Shown here: positions 30,000 through 37,496 of the stretch, piece after piece
Position numbering within the stretch: position 1 is the first letter of the stretch
How the letters are laid out: every line of letters starts with the position of its first letter
Source of the DNA: a virus
DNA length: 64,000 nucleotides
Strand: one strand, 5' to 3'
Virus record (IMG/VR): IMGVR_UViG_3300023179_000071
Span: 17,877 to 81,876 of that record
Notes under the pieces: generated by a model
The model's database searches: none
What the model was told of the DNA's origin: nothing
Seen by the model: only the letters and a program-made list of their open reading frames with translations
Translations under genes and position numbers: made by a program

Positions 30000-30739
30000 A
30001 GAAACTTAGGATTTTGTTGCAATATTGCAGGGATCATCCAGTAGGATACTATTTGTGGATATAGGGTTAAGATATAATTATACTCCCAATCTATTGGGGT
30101 AGCAAATTTATGTTCCATGAATTTTTCAGCTATAAATTTAGCGATATGATTTTTTATCAGAATACAATCAGCATATCTAGATCGAGGTATTTCTATATAT
30201 CTCTCATTAATAATTTTAGGTTCCGTAGAAAATATTGACGGCATCAATATAGACCTCTGTTGCAATATAACAGAAAGATCGAATCCCGAGACATTTCTAA
30301 AAGTTGAATCGAGAGATTTCTTTCCTGATGATATCCAGAGCAAATCAGCATCGTTTGGTAAGTTTTTATTTAATTCTTGTAGATCATTTTCTATAGTAGA
30401 CTTATTAGGGATATAAATATCATCTTCACATATCATTGACCATTGATTTGGATCTGGATTCTGAGCAATTTTTTCCAGAGCTGTTAGATGATTTAAGCAA
30501 ACACACAAGGCTCTATCTGGTATATATCCTTCTGTATAGTTTAGTTTTGCAATTCTATCTGATGCATTAGTGCTATATTTAGATCGATCACTATCTGACA
30601 ATTCTCTATAATCGTATTTGTATATACGATCTATGCTATTAAAAAAAACAAAGCGAGTCAGGATTTCTAACTCGCCTTGTAATTCGATATATCTATCTGA
30701 TTTATCATCAGCGATAATACATAACTGATCTAAATTCAC
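29996..30739 (-). CDS. GT25-family glycosyltransferase
   Basis: 247 residues. The start is a GTG that overlaps the upstream TGA (GTGA). The pattern of family GT25 (LPS galactosyltransferases and collagen-type enzymes) is visible. It has an N-terminal conserved start, then about residues 80-110 LCVCLNHLTALEKIAQ (the family's C-x-x-SH-x-x-x-W/L site) followed by WSMICEDD, the metal-binding acidic motif. It then has a mixed tail. GT25 enzymes move a sugar from a nucleotide sugar to an acceptor. Acceptor and sugar cannot be read. It heads the 3' end of the minus-strand glycan block and meets the virion block stop to stop. Confidence 0.8.
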   Translation of the reverse strand: MNLDQLCIIADDKSDRYIELQGELEILTRFVFFNSIDRIYKYDYRELSDSDRSKYSTNASDRIAKLNYTEGYIPDRALCVCLNHLTALEKIAQNPDPNQWSMICEDDIYIPNKSTIENDLQELNKNLPNDADLLWISSGKKSLDSTFRNVSGFDLSVILQQRSILMPSIFSTEPKIINERYIEIPRSRYADCILIKNHIAKFIAEKFMEHKFATPIDWEYNYILTLYPQIVSYWMIPAILQQNPKFL

Positions 30740-31083
30740 TTCTTTTTAGAATCCTTTTCTGACTTCTCATCCTTAGTCCACTTATGCCATCCCTTATTAG
30801 GCAGATAGTTACCATCGTCATCCTTGCGCTTGGGAAATAGCGTACCACCCTTTTTATGCTGACCGAATGCTAGAACAGCACCACAATCACCACATCTTAA
30901 TTCGAAATAGTCATTTCCTTCAACATTTCGAACAATAAACTTAATATTAGTACTACCACACAATCCGCACTTTTCTTCACCGAAAATTTCTTGTATGGAA
31001 GCTAGTTCCTTGAATACTTCCTTTTGACCAGCGCCTTCAACCTCAAACTCTAATCGGTCACCAACTTTATATCTTAATTTCAT
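30736..31083 (-). CDS. Small Zn-ribbon phage protein
   Basis: 115 residues with an ATGA overlap with the next gene upstream. Two CxxC pairs (CGLCGSTNIKF and LRCGDCGAVLAFGQH) make a Zn ribbon. After it is a Lys-rich, Gly/Pro-containing tail (KRKDDDGNYLPNKGWHKWTK). The order CxxC, ribbon, FGQHKKGG-type turn and KRK tail is one I have met in other phage replication/recombination loci. A role in DNA or ssDNA handling is inferred. No enzyme motif is seen. Confidence 0.7.
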   Translation of the reverse strand: MKLRYKVGDRLEFEVEGAGQKEVFKELASIQEIFGEEKCGLCGSTNIKFIVRNVEGNDYFELRCGDCGAVLAFGQHKKGGTLFPKRKDDDGNYLPNKGWHKWTKDEKSEKDSKKK

Positions 31084-31808
31084 GATTCACCTTTCCATGT
31101 ATCGGAGTAGCCTTTGAATTCTGACGGAATAGCCTCAAGGTTTTGTTGTAACTTTGATAGCTCTCTAATAATAGAGATACCATCAGGATAGTCAATATTC
31201 CTAATATTCTTTTCTTCCATACCAAGACTAGCTACTACTTTTAATGGATTAATATCTATTCTTTTAGCAATTACATCTATAAAATTGATCTGATTGGGAG
31301 TAATCTTAGAAACGGTATTACCGTCAGGATCATCTTCTATAGTTGACGATATTTCTTCTGCTGCTACAACTTTGCGCAGTTTTAATGCTCGTCTTAAAGC
31401 TCGGCCTTCTGCCCGTGTTTCTGCCACGGCTACCGGATGGTTGCGATATACCTTATCGCAGTTACCCCAGTAAACGTCCGCAGAGCCATCCACGGTCTGG
31501 ATATTAAAACCTTCCGGGTCGGCCTGTTCTGGATTTAAACGATAGGTAAGAGAATGCACCACCGTGGCCCTTTTTTCATTATCTGGACTTGGAGACTGGA
31601 CTACCGTGGAGGTTGATGACATTAACCTACAGTTTAAGGCCACTTCAAAAATTCGCCTCAAACCATCTGTTGTGGGATTACCAGCGATTTTTTCATCATC
31701 GGATAAAAGAGTTAAAACATGATCTGTCCATTCTAGATCATTAGGAGTAGGATTTCTTTTAGTAACAGTATCCATTTCGTTTTCGGCGGTGTTCTTACTT
31801 TTTGTCAT
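31080..31808 (-). CDS. Conserved phage protein, possible ssDNA-binding/annealing factor
   Basis: I choose the ATG at 31808: AGGAG lies about ten bases upstream, while the in-frame TTG at 31817 is only one base after it. The product is 242 residues. Residues about 75-150 contain a beta-rich core followed by VAVAETRAEGRALRRALKL, a helix with alternating Arg/Ala. That ending is also seen at the end of the Rad52-like and related annealing-protein cores. It is paired with the Zn-ribbon protein downstream by ATGA overlap. I would call it a conserved phage protein; the link to ssDNA annealing is weak. Confidence 0.55.
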   Translation of the reverse strand: MTKSKNTAENEMDTVTKRNPTPNDLEWTDHVLTLLSDDEKIAGNPTTDGLRRIFEVALNCRLMSSTSTVVQSPSPDNEKRATVVHSLTYRLNPEQADPEGFNIQTVDGSADVYWGNCDKVYRNHPVAVAETRAEGRALRRALKLRKVVAAEEISSTIEDDPDGNTVSKITPNQINFIDVIAKRIDINPLKVVASLGMEEKNIRNIDYPDGISIIRELSKLQQNLEAIPSEFKGYSDTWKGES

Positions 31809-31813
31809 AAAAT

Positions 31814-32608
31814 TCAATCTCCTATTTCTATAATATTGTCCTGAATAATTTTGCTACTGATCTTTTCTATAGTAGATATAATATTTTCCAAAATAAGAGA
31901 TGAGCGAGCTTTAGAAAAATCATGACATTGCTTGATTCTTATCAGCTTTATCCCTTTTCCAAGTAATAGTCCTGTTTTTTTAGAATCGTATGATTGATTT
32001 CTTTGTAGAGCATCCTGACCCCATACTGGCTCAAAATGAGATGGCCCATCAATCTCTATTGCTATGTTATGTGATGGCAGGAAAATGTCGAGTTGTAATT
32101 TTGTATTTGATAGGAATTGTTCTTTGTGAAAATCTACTCTGTATCCATTGTGCAATAGGCCATTGAGGATAAATTTTTCTAGCTTAGATCCTTCTTTACT
32201 AGATCGTCTAACAGCGTCAATAGCCTTCTTTTGCATTAATTGTTTTTGGTCTTCTGATAGATTATCCCACTGTTGTTTAGCTTGTAAAACTCTATTCTGT
32301 TTTTCTGTTTGAGATAATTCATTCCAGCTATTCATAACCCCAAGTCCTATTTTCATAGTTGTTTGTTGGTCTCTTTGAGTGCCCTTGGTTGGATGTTTAT
32401 GTTTACCAGTTTTTAAAGCATTTTTCTGAGCATTACTTTTATCCCTTAGGGATATATTAAATTTTTTAGCGTCTCTTCTAATTTTATTAGGATATGTTTG
32501 GAGTTTTTCAGCTACATCTCCCAGACTCATTTTTTTATTTACATATAAATCTAGGATAATTCTTTTCTTTTCAGAATCAGATAATTTATTATAGTTTAAT
32601 ATGCTCAT
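31814..32608 (-). CDS. VSR-like (DUF559-type) endonuclease with N-terminal HTH
   Basis: 264 residues. The N-terminal about 60 residues look like a helix-turn-helix (KKMSLGDVAEKLQTYPNKIR). A basic Lys/Arg/Gln-rich middle follows. The C-terminal about 120 residues show a VSR/PD-(D/E)XK-type nuclease core: EKFILNGLL, LDIFLPSHNIAIEIDGPSH (Asp and the E-I-D-G-x-x-H site), then a Lys-containing strand and IKLIRIKQ. Such genes in phages are commonly site-specific nicking or homing enzymes. The gene stands in the glycan block, unlinked to replication, which suits a mobile gene. It overlaps the gene upstream by 20 bases. Confidence 0.75.
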   Translation of the reverse strand: MSILNYNKLSDSEKKRIILDLYVNKKMSLGDVAEKLQTYPNKIRRDAKKFNISLRDKSNAQKNALKTGKHKHPTKGTQRDQQTTMKIGLGVMNSWNELSQTEKQNRVLQAKQQWDNLSEDQKQLMQKKAIDAVRRSSKEGSKLEKFILNGLLHNGYRVDFHKEQFLSNTKLQLDIFLPSHNIAIEIDGPSHFEPVWGQDALQRNQSYDSKKTGLLLGKGIKLIRIKQCHDFSKARSSLILENIISTIEKISSKIIQDNIIEIGD

Positions 32609-33086
32609 ATATGCTTTCTGGAGTATTATCTGGTAATAATATTGATGGTTTCCAACAAATATCTAATAGTGGCTTAAAATCTTTGACAGTAGTACATAAT
32701 ATGTCGTTATTTTCTACATAGTATTTATGTAGCTCATTATGTCTTGTTAGCCTTAGGGTCAGATTATCTTTTGGTTGATTATTAATAGTTTCTGTCCATT
32801 CGGGAGCATTACATATAAAGATTTTTTGTTTTGATATGCAGTCAGATACAAAAATCATATCTTTTAGAGTAAAACAAATCAAAGGTCCCTTAAAATACTT
32901 AGCTTCATTAATATGCAGCGTTGCAAAACTATTAAATGATGTTATATTACTAAAGTAATAGGTATTGAAAAGTATATGATCTAAAAATGGCGCAGCTATA
33001 CTAAGTCTGTTTATAGTATCCAGTATAAATTTGGATTGCTGATCATTTTCTATATTTAGTGCTACAAATCCTATTGTTTTGTTCAT
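32589..33086 (-). CDS. Hypothetical protein of the glycan block, 165 aa
   Basis: Starts with an ATGA overlap. An N-terminal IGFVALNIENDQQSKFILDTI segment is followed by alternating strand/helix elements, including ICFTLKDMIFVSDCI, and ends with PSILLPDNTPESIYEHIKL. The pattern resembles half of a GT-B (Rossmann-like) glycosyltransferase without its donor site. I do not recognise it; it may be a degenerate or accessory sugar-transfer protein, since both neighbours are of that type. Confidence 0.6.
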   Translation of the reverse strand: MNKTIGFVALNIENDQQSKFILDTINRLSIAAPFLDHILFNTYYFSNITSFNSFATLHINEAKYFKGPLICFTLKDMIFVSDCISKQKIFICNAPEWTETINNQPKDNLTLRLTRHNELHKYYVENNDILCTTVKDFKPLLDICWKPSILLPDNTPESIYEHIKL

Positions 33087-33883
33087 AGTAAATTTTTCTC
33101 TATAAAATTCTTATACGAGTTATTTTTAATATCCTGAATACTAAGAGATGGCTTGGGTAGATTGTTTATATTTTCTAGATTTTCTTTTGTAATCTGTGTT
33201 TTTTTAATCCAGTTGTTGCTTTCTGCTGTCAATACTGGTTTGTCTAGCATAAGAGCATAGCCCAAAAAACTATTATTCAGAGCAAGAAATACTCTACAAT
33301 TATTAATAAGCTCTATAAAAACAATATCGTCTATAAATCCTAAATTTTGCGGATGAGATATATTGAGACCATCGAACATCTTGATATTAAGTGTTGTGTT
33401 AGGATATAATAGATTCTCTAATTCCAAAGGTATCTTTTCAATACCGCTTAGATGAGTTAATATATCGATATTCGGTATGTCTTTTTTCTTATTATATGCA
33501 TTCAATAAATATTCACTATAATAGTTATCTAATTTAATAGTGCTCGGCTTTACATTTTTAATATCAGCACAATCCTTATTATGTACCAAACACTTGATAC
33601 CCCTATTAGAGGCATCATTATACAGTGACTTATTCATTCTATCAAAATATAGGAAAATATTCTGAGGATGCTCGGTCTCTTGCATAAATCCTATGGTTTC
33701 TGAATTTATACTAGATGAGCAAAATACATACTTATGATTTTTTCTTTCTGTCTCACTATCCGAATAGTAGCTATCGTATAGGTTGCTATGGCTATATTGC
33801 TCTACCTCTCCATATGCTATCAAATCATAGGCGAGATGATGTACTACTTTAGTAAGAGTTGTAAATTCTAATGTAAATTTCAT
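33083..33883 (-). CDS. Hypothetical GT-B-like protein, 266 aa
   Basis: Linked to the neighbouring gene by ATGA overlap; upstream neighbour ends one base before the start codon. The C-terminal half contains INNCRVFLALNNSFLGYALMLDKPVLT, similar to the C-terminal lobe of GT-B enzymes, in which a switched-off small residue cluster replaces the usual G-x-G-E-x-x-G-L-x-x-x-E-A site. The N-terminal half is alternating alpha/beta. Likely a degenerate or very divergent glycosyltransferase; no catalytic residues can be named. Confidence 0.55.
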   Translation of the reverse strand: MKFTLEFTTLTKVVHHLAYDLIAYGEVEQYSHSNLYDSYYSDSETERKNHKYVFCSSSINSETIGFMQETEHPQNIFLYFDRMNKSLYNDASNRGIKCLVHNKDCADIKNVKPSTIKLDNYYSEYLLNAYNKKKDIPNIDILTHLSGIEKIPLELENLLYPNTTLNIKMFDGLNISHPQNLGFIDDIVFIELINNCRVFLALNNSFLGYALMLDKPVLTAESNNWIKKTQITKENLENINNLPKPSLSIQDIKNNSYKNFIEKNLL

Positions 33884-33884
33884 T

Positions 33885-34562
33885 TTATTTATGATTGACT
33901 GTAATGAGTGAGTTATTGTAAATATATGTATTACTAGTGGGATATAAACTTAATAGCAGATTGATACTTTCAAAAAATAACATATTAGTATTTGCATCTA
34001 TAATATTTAGTAATGATGTTTTTGCCTCTGGTTGAAGCATAAATATTTCTGACCATTTGGGACTTAGCTCGTAGCATAAATATTCCACTTTGCCATTATG
34101 GTGAGTACATCCTATTTTGAAAAACTTATTAGTACAATTTTTGATACAAAAAATATGGTTAGTATTATTGTTGCATTGTTGAAAAATATTTTTACGCAAT
34201 ATGGTATAATTACTAATTATAATTGTTGGGTAGTTATTGTCAATTTGTTTTAGGGCTAATCCTATTGCATACGACTGGCCATATGTTTCATAATGATCAT
34301 TATCTATAATCTTAATATCATTGCCAAAATTGATTTTTTTCTTAACTTTATCCTTATCAAAACCCAGTACTATGTTAATTGATGCTATCTTTTTAATATG
34401 TTTTCGTATACTATGTAATTGATGTTTTATTAGCGTATCGCTATGGTTATCTATCTTAATAGGCATTAAACTTTTGGATCCAATTGATTTCATGCCTTTA
34501 GTAATTTCATAAGCTAATAATATAACATTATAGTAATTATATGTAGATGATATTTTTTTCAT
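33885..34562 (-). CDS. Nucleotidyltransferase-like protein (divergent)
   Basis: 225 residues. Near residues 12-40 is VILLAYEITKGMKSIGSKSLMPI, which has the shape of the NTP-transferase signature (a hydrophobic strand, G-x-x-x-R/K, x-K-P-x-x-P). Then come TLIKHQLHSIRKHIKKI and INIVLGFDKDKVKKKI, the next two elements of such enzymes (search-helix and strand). The usual GG of GxGxR is absent, so activity is uncertain. Active relatives make nucleotide sugars (for example sugar-1-phosphate nucleotidyltransferases). Overlaps its upstream neighbour by 26 bases. Confidence 0.55.
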   Translation of the reverse strand: MKKISSTYNYYNVILLAYEITKGMKSIGSKSLMPIKIDNHSDTLIKHQLHSIRKHIKKIASINIVLGFDKDKVKKKINFGNDIKIIDNDHYETYGQSYAIGLALKQIDNNYPTIIISNYTILRKNIFQQCNNNTNHIFCIKNCTNKFFKIGCTHHNGKVEYLCYELSPKWSEIFMLQPEAKTSLLNIIDANTNMLFFESINLLLSLYPTSNTYIYNNSLITVNHK

Positions 34563-35067
34563 TATCTACTAGTTTGTTAATCAGTGGCTCGTCATTATTT
34601 TTATTTAGAATCATGTGTGTAGAAAAAGGAATAACCAACCCACAGTATGGATCGTCTTTTTTCATTATGCTGTCTATATTTTTTATAGATGCAAATAATG
34701 GCGTTATCTTTTCTATATAATCTTGTTCACAATCAGATATGCTGTCATAAACAATATAATGCGTTGTGCTATTTTTTCTAATATTAGTATCCAACACAAC
34801 ATCTATACTTTCTGTAAAAGGATATTGAGGTAATGTGATCTCATGTATTTTCCATGGATACTTTTTATCTATTTCTTTGATATACTCCAATAATCCTACA
34901 AAATCATAATCGTATTCTGGCTTGTATACTAAAGAACAGAACCCAATAGGCCCGTCATAATTTAATACTTCTTTGATTTTTTCTTTATCAAATTTGTCAA
35001 CAAATATGATATAGTAATAACTATTATTGAGTTCTTTGGATGGTAATTTTAGTGGAGTATCCGTCAT
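34537..35067 (-). CDS. Hypothetical protein of the glycan block, 176 aa
   Basis: The ATG is preceded by AGCAGGT at good spacing, although it overlaps the upstream gene by 44 bases. It has alternating strands and helices (YYYIIFVDKFDKEKIKEVL; THYIVYDSISDCEQDYIEKI) and ends with several acidic and Asn-rich residues. A GT-A-like fold is possible but the metal-binding D-x-D is not clear. No family recognised. Confidence 0.55.
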   Translation of the reverse strand: MTDTPLKLPSKELNNSYYYIIFVDKFDKEKIKEVLNYDGPIGFCSLVYKPEYDYDFVGLLEYIKEIDKKYPWKIHEITLPQYPFTESIDVVLDTNIRKNSTTHYIVYDSISDCEQDYIEKITPLFASIKNIDSIMKKDDPYCGLVIPFSTHMILNKNNDEPLINKLVDNEKNIIYI

Positions 35068-35437
35068 ATATAACCTGCTTTATTGAGAGATTGTGTCTTG
35101 ATAAGATATCGCTTAAATCTTTTTCAAAGAAAAAGCATTTTTTATTCGATAGTGTTTTATTTACGTCTTCAATAGATATTTTATTATATCCAATATCATT
35201 GTAAACTTTATCAAAATTAATAAATTCTAAACACATTATACCGCTATTTATTTTTATCTTTCTACTGAGGCCACCAACAATAGGATCTAATTCTGTCGCA
35301 TTAGTTGTATTTAGCTCATTAAATGATAGCACATCACAAGATCCATTAGGAACCGATGATATTTGTTCGATGCTTACATTATTCGCTCCTGTAATCTTAG
35401 AATCACTATTTATATATGTATGAATATGCTTTGTCAT
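35024..35437 (-). CDS. Hypothetical protein, possible degenerate methyltransferase-like fold
   Basis: 137 residues, ATGA overlap with the gene upstream. It starts HTYINSDSKITGANNVSIEQ, which recalls the first part of the small SAM-dependent methyltransferases common in sugar clusters, but the G-x-G-x-G motif is missing. A central segment INSGIMCLEFINFDKVYND and a final strand YDGYSTKITIQRTQ complete a small alpha/beta fold. Function not known. Confidence 0.5.
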   Translation of the reverse strand: MTKHIHTYINSDSKITGANNVSIEQISSVPNGSCDVLSFNELNTTNATELDPIVGGLSRKIKINSGIMCLEFINFDKVYNDIGYNKISIEDVNKTLSNKKCFFFEKDLSDILSRHNLSIKQVIYDGYSTKITIQRTQ

Positions 35438-36351
35438 TTTCTAACCTTCTGTGTTACTGTTGATAATACATCACGAATATCTGATTGAGCTTTATCAAAA
35501 TTATTATCTAATAGCATTTTATTTTTTTCCATACTAATCTTACTAAACGTTTGACTATAATTGCTAAGTAAAGGCTGGACACCCTTAATAATCTGTTCTA
35601 TGTTTGAAATATTATGAATCAGTCCGGGATATTGTATGCTTCTATTGTCGCTAGTGAATAATATATTACAAAAACACATAGCATATTTTGTTTCTATAAT
35701 AGACAAAGGATCTACTGAAAAAATAATTTTTGTTTCAGAAAAAGCTTTGTATATATACTCATTAGTACTATCTGGTTGAATAATTTGTATTTTTATATTA
35801 GGCAGAGAAGTCTGTATGGTGGCCAATATCTGCTCTATTTTTAGAGGATCATTACTGTTCTGTAGAATTCCTATATCTATTGTTTTGGTTTTTTCGCTAA
35901 TATTACTGGATACAAAATCATCCCGTAGAGATGGTTGTATAAGGTGTGTTTTAAGTATTCCTAGTTCTTGTGTCAATTTATGATGACTAATTTGATCATA
36001 GCATAGAAAAGTCATATGACGACATTTTTGTAATACCTGTGCATTAGTTGTTAATAAATTTGTTATATTTATAACTCCTGGTAAATGCATATGATCTAAA
36101 TGTTTAGCTATTTCTACGGAGCCTATCCAACAATCATAATATATAGGAGGAGCATTAATTTCAGGAATAACAAAAGCGTTTCCTGGTCTATTACCACTTT
36201 CCGCAGGTGGCATTATTACTAATAAATTATTTTGATCTAATAAATTATCAATATAATTATCTATAATAGAATTATATGGTTGATAAGCAACATTAATACT
36301 ATCTGATACTGCTCGTTGTATTGTAGATCCTACATTATATCCAAAGAACAT
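35434..36351 (-). CDS. Hypothetical GT-B-like protein, 305 aa
   Basis: A strong AGGAGAA lies seven bases before the ATG even though it overlaps the upstream GT4 gene by 22 bases. Elements such as NLLVIMPPAESGNRPGNAF, YYDCWIGSVEIAKHL and TIDIGILQNSNDPLKIEQIL alternate as in GT-B folds, and a later segment ETKIIFSVDPLSIIETKYAMCF occupies the place of the donor-binding helix. Likely a divergent glycosyltransferase; donor-binding Glu not identified. Confidence 0.55.
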   Translation of the reverse strand: MFFGYNVGSTIQRAVSDSINVAYQPYNSIIDNYIDNLLDQNNLLVIMPPAESGNRPGNAFVIPEINAPPIYYDCWIGSVEIAKHLDHMHLPGVINITNLLTTNAQVLQKCRHMTFLCYDQISHHKLTQELGILKTHLIQPSLRDDFVSSNISEKTKTIDIGILQNSNDPLKIEQILATIQTSLPNIKIQIIQPDSTNEYIYKAFSETKIIFSVDPLSIIETKYAMCFCNILFTSDNRSIQYPGLIHNISNIEQIIKGVQPLLSNYSQTFSKISMEKNKMLLDNNFDKAQSDIRDVLSTVTQKVRK

Positions 36352-37496
36352 AATTGTTCTCCTATGCTAGCAATAGAAAATTTATTACTATATGCTTTTA
36401 TATTTTCTGATAATTTATTACGCTCATTAGTAGATAAATTTTGATGGTGATTAAATGCATGACGTAAAGTTTGTCTTATATCTAGTATAGTGGGCTCGGC
36501 AGATAGCTCTAACTCGCATTCGTGATCTAGTCTAATATTTGCGGGATTAGCTTCCGAAATTTCTAATCTAGATGGAATAATTAGTCCTGCAATATTAGTG
36601 TCTATCAGCTCTGATGCTCCGGTGTTTTCTACCGCTATAGGATATTTTCCAAGACACAATGCTTCGGCTAATGGCCTACAGAAAGCTTCTCCTTTAGATG
36701 GACAGACAAATATATCGCATGAATGATGTAGTCTAATAAGATTATTTCTATCAAGATTATCTGCTATAAGTATCAGATTGGGAGTTAATGTTCTATTATA
36801 TTTATTTCTACCAATTGTTTCATTCACACCAGAGATAATGGCCTCTCTTCTTGAGTTATCCATTTTATCGGTTTTGATAACTAGAAGTGCTTTTTCTCTG
36901 GATTGAAACTCATAATTAAAAGCTAGTATCAGATTAATAATATTTTTACGAGGAATAAATGAACCAATAAAATAAAACTTAGTAAAATCTTTATATTTAG
37001 AAGATAATGATAGCATATCCATGGAATCATTATTAATGGATGATTCTATGATATTAATTTCTTTTGTATTTATCGGTTGAGATACGCTATGAATAGGTGT
37101 CTTGACTCCGCTATCGTGTAGTGTTTTTTGTTCTAGTAATGATGGCACACATACATGATCCATGCGATTAAAGATCTGTTTGATATATGCAGAATGAGCC
37201 AAATTAGTTTGTTCAAAAACGCAAAATGCAATATTTTTATATGGATATATAGGACATATGGCTTGGGGCAATGCTTTTTGAATAATAATATCTATATTAG
37301 ATAAACTCTTTTCCTCATAAGTTTTTAGATCATCTTCCAAAACCCTGTCTACGCTATTTGATAGAAAAATTGGTCTAGCCTGTAGATTATGGCCTAACTT
37401 ATTAGTTGCATATGCTAAAGATCGTAGATAGTCTTTTGACGCAGCTCCCCATCCATCGTTTTGTCTATAAGGGGCAACATATAGTATATTGCTCAT
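36330..37496 (-). CDS. GT4-family glycosyltransferase
   Basis: 388 residues, ATGA overlap with the upstream GT4 gene. A GT-B fold of family GT4 is well supported. It has an N-terminal NILYVAPYRQNDGWGAASKD start, then KFYFIGSFIPRKNIINLI (the conserved x-G-x-x-x-x-R-K-N loop) around residue 175. Then comes SCDIFVCPSKGEAFCRPLAEALC (the E-x-(7)-E donor-binding site) near 260-280, and VENTGASELI. The family moves a sugar from a nucleotide-sugar donor to an acceptor with retention. Substrate unknown. Confidence 0.88.
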   Translation of the reverse strand: MSNILYVAPYRQNDGWGAASKDYLRSLAYATNKLGHNLQARPIFLSNSVDRVLEDDLKTYEEKSLSNIDIIIQKALPQAICPIYPYKNIAFCVFEQTNLAHSAYIKQIFNRMDHVCVPSLLEQKTLHDSGVKTPIHSVSQPINTKEINIIESSINNDSMDMLSLSSKYKDFTKFYFIGSFIPRKNIINLILAFNYEFQSREKALLVIKTDKMDNSRREAIISGVNETIGRNKYNRTLTPNLILIADNLDRNNLIRLHHSCDIFVCPSKGEAFCRPLAEALCLGKYPIAVENTGASELIDTNIAGLIIPSRLEISEANPANIRLDHECELELSAEPTILDIRQTLRHAFNHHQNLSTNERNKLSENIKAYSNKFSIASIGEQLCSLDIM

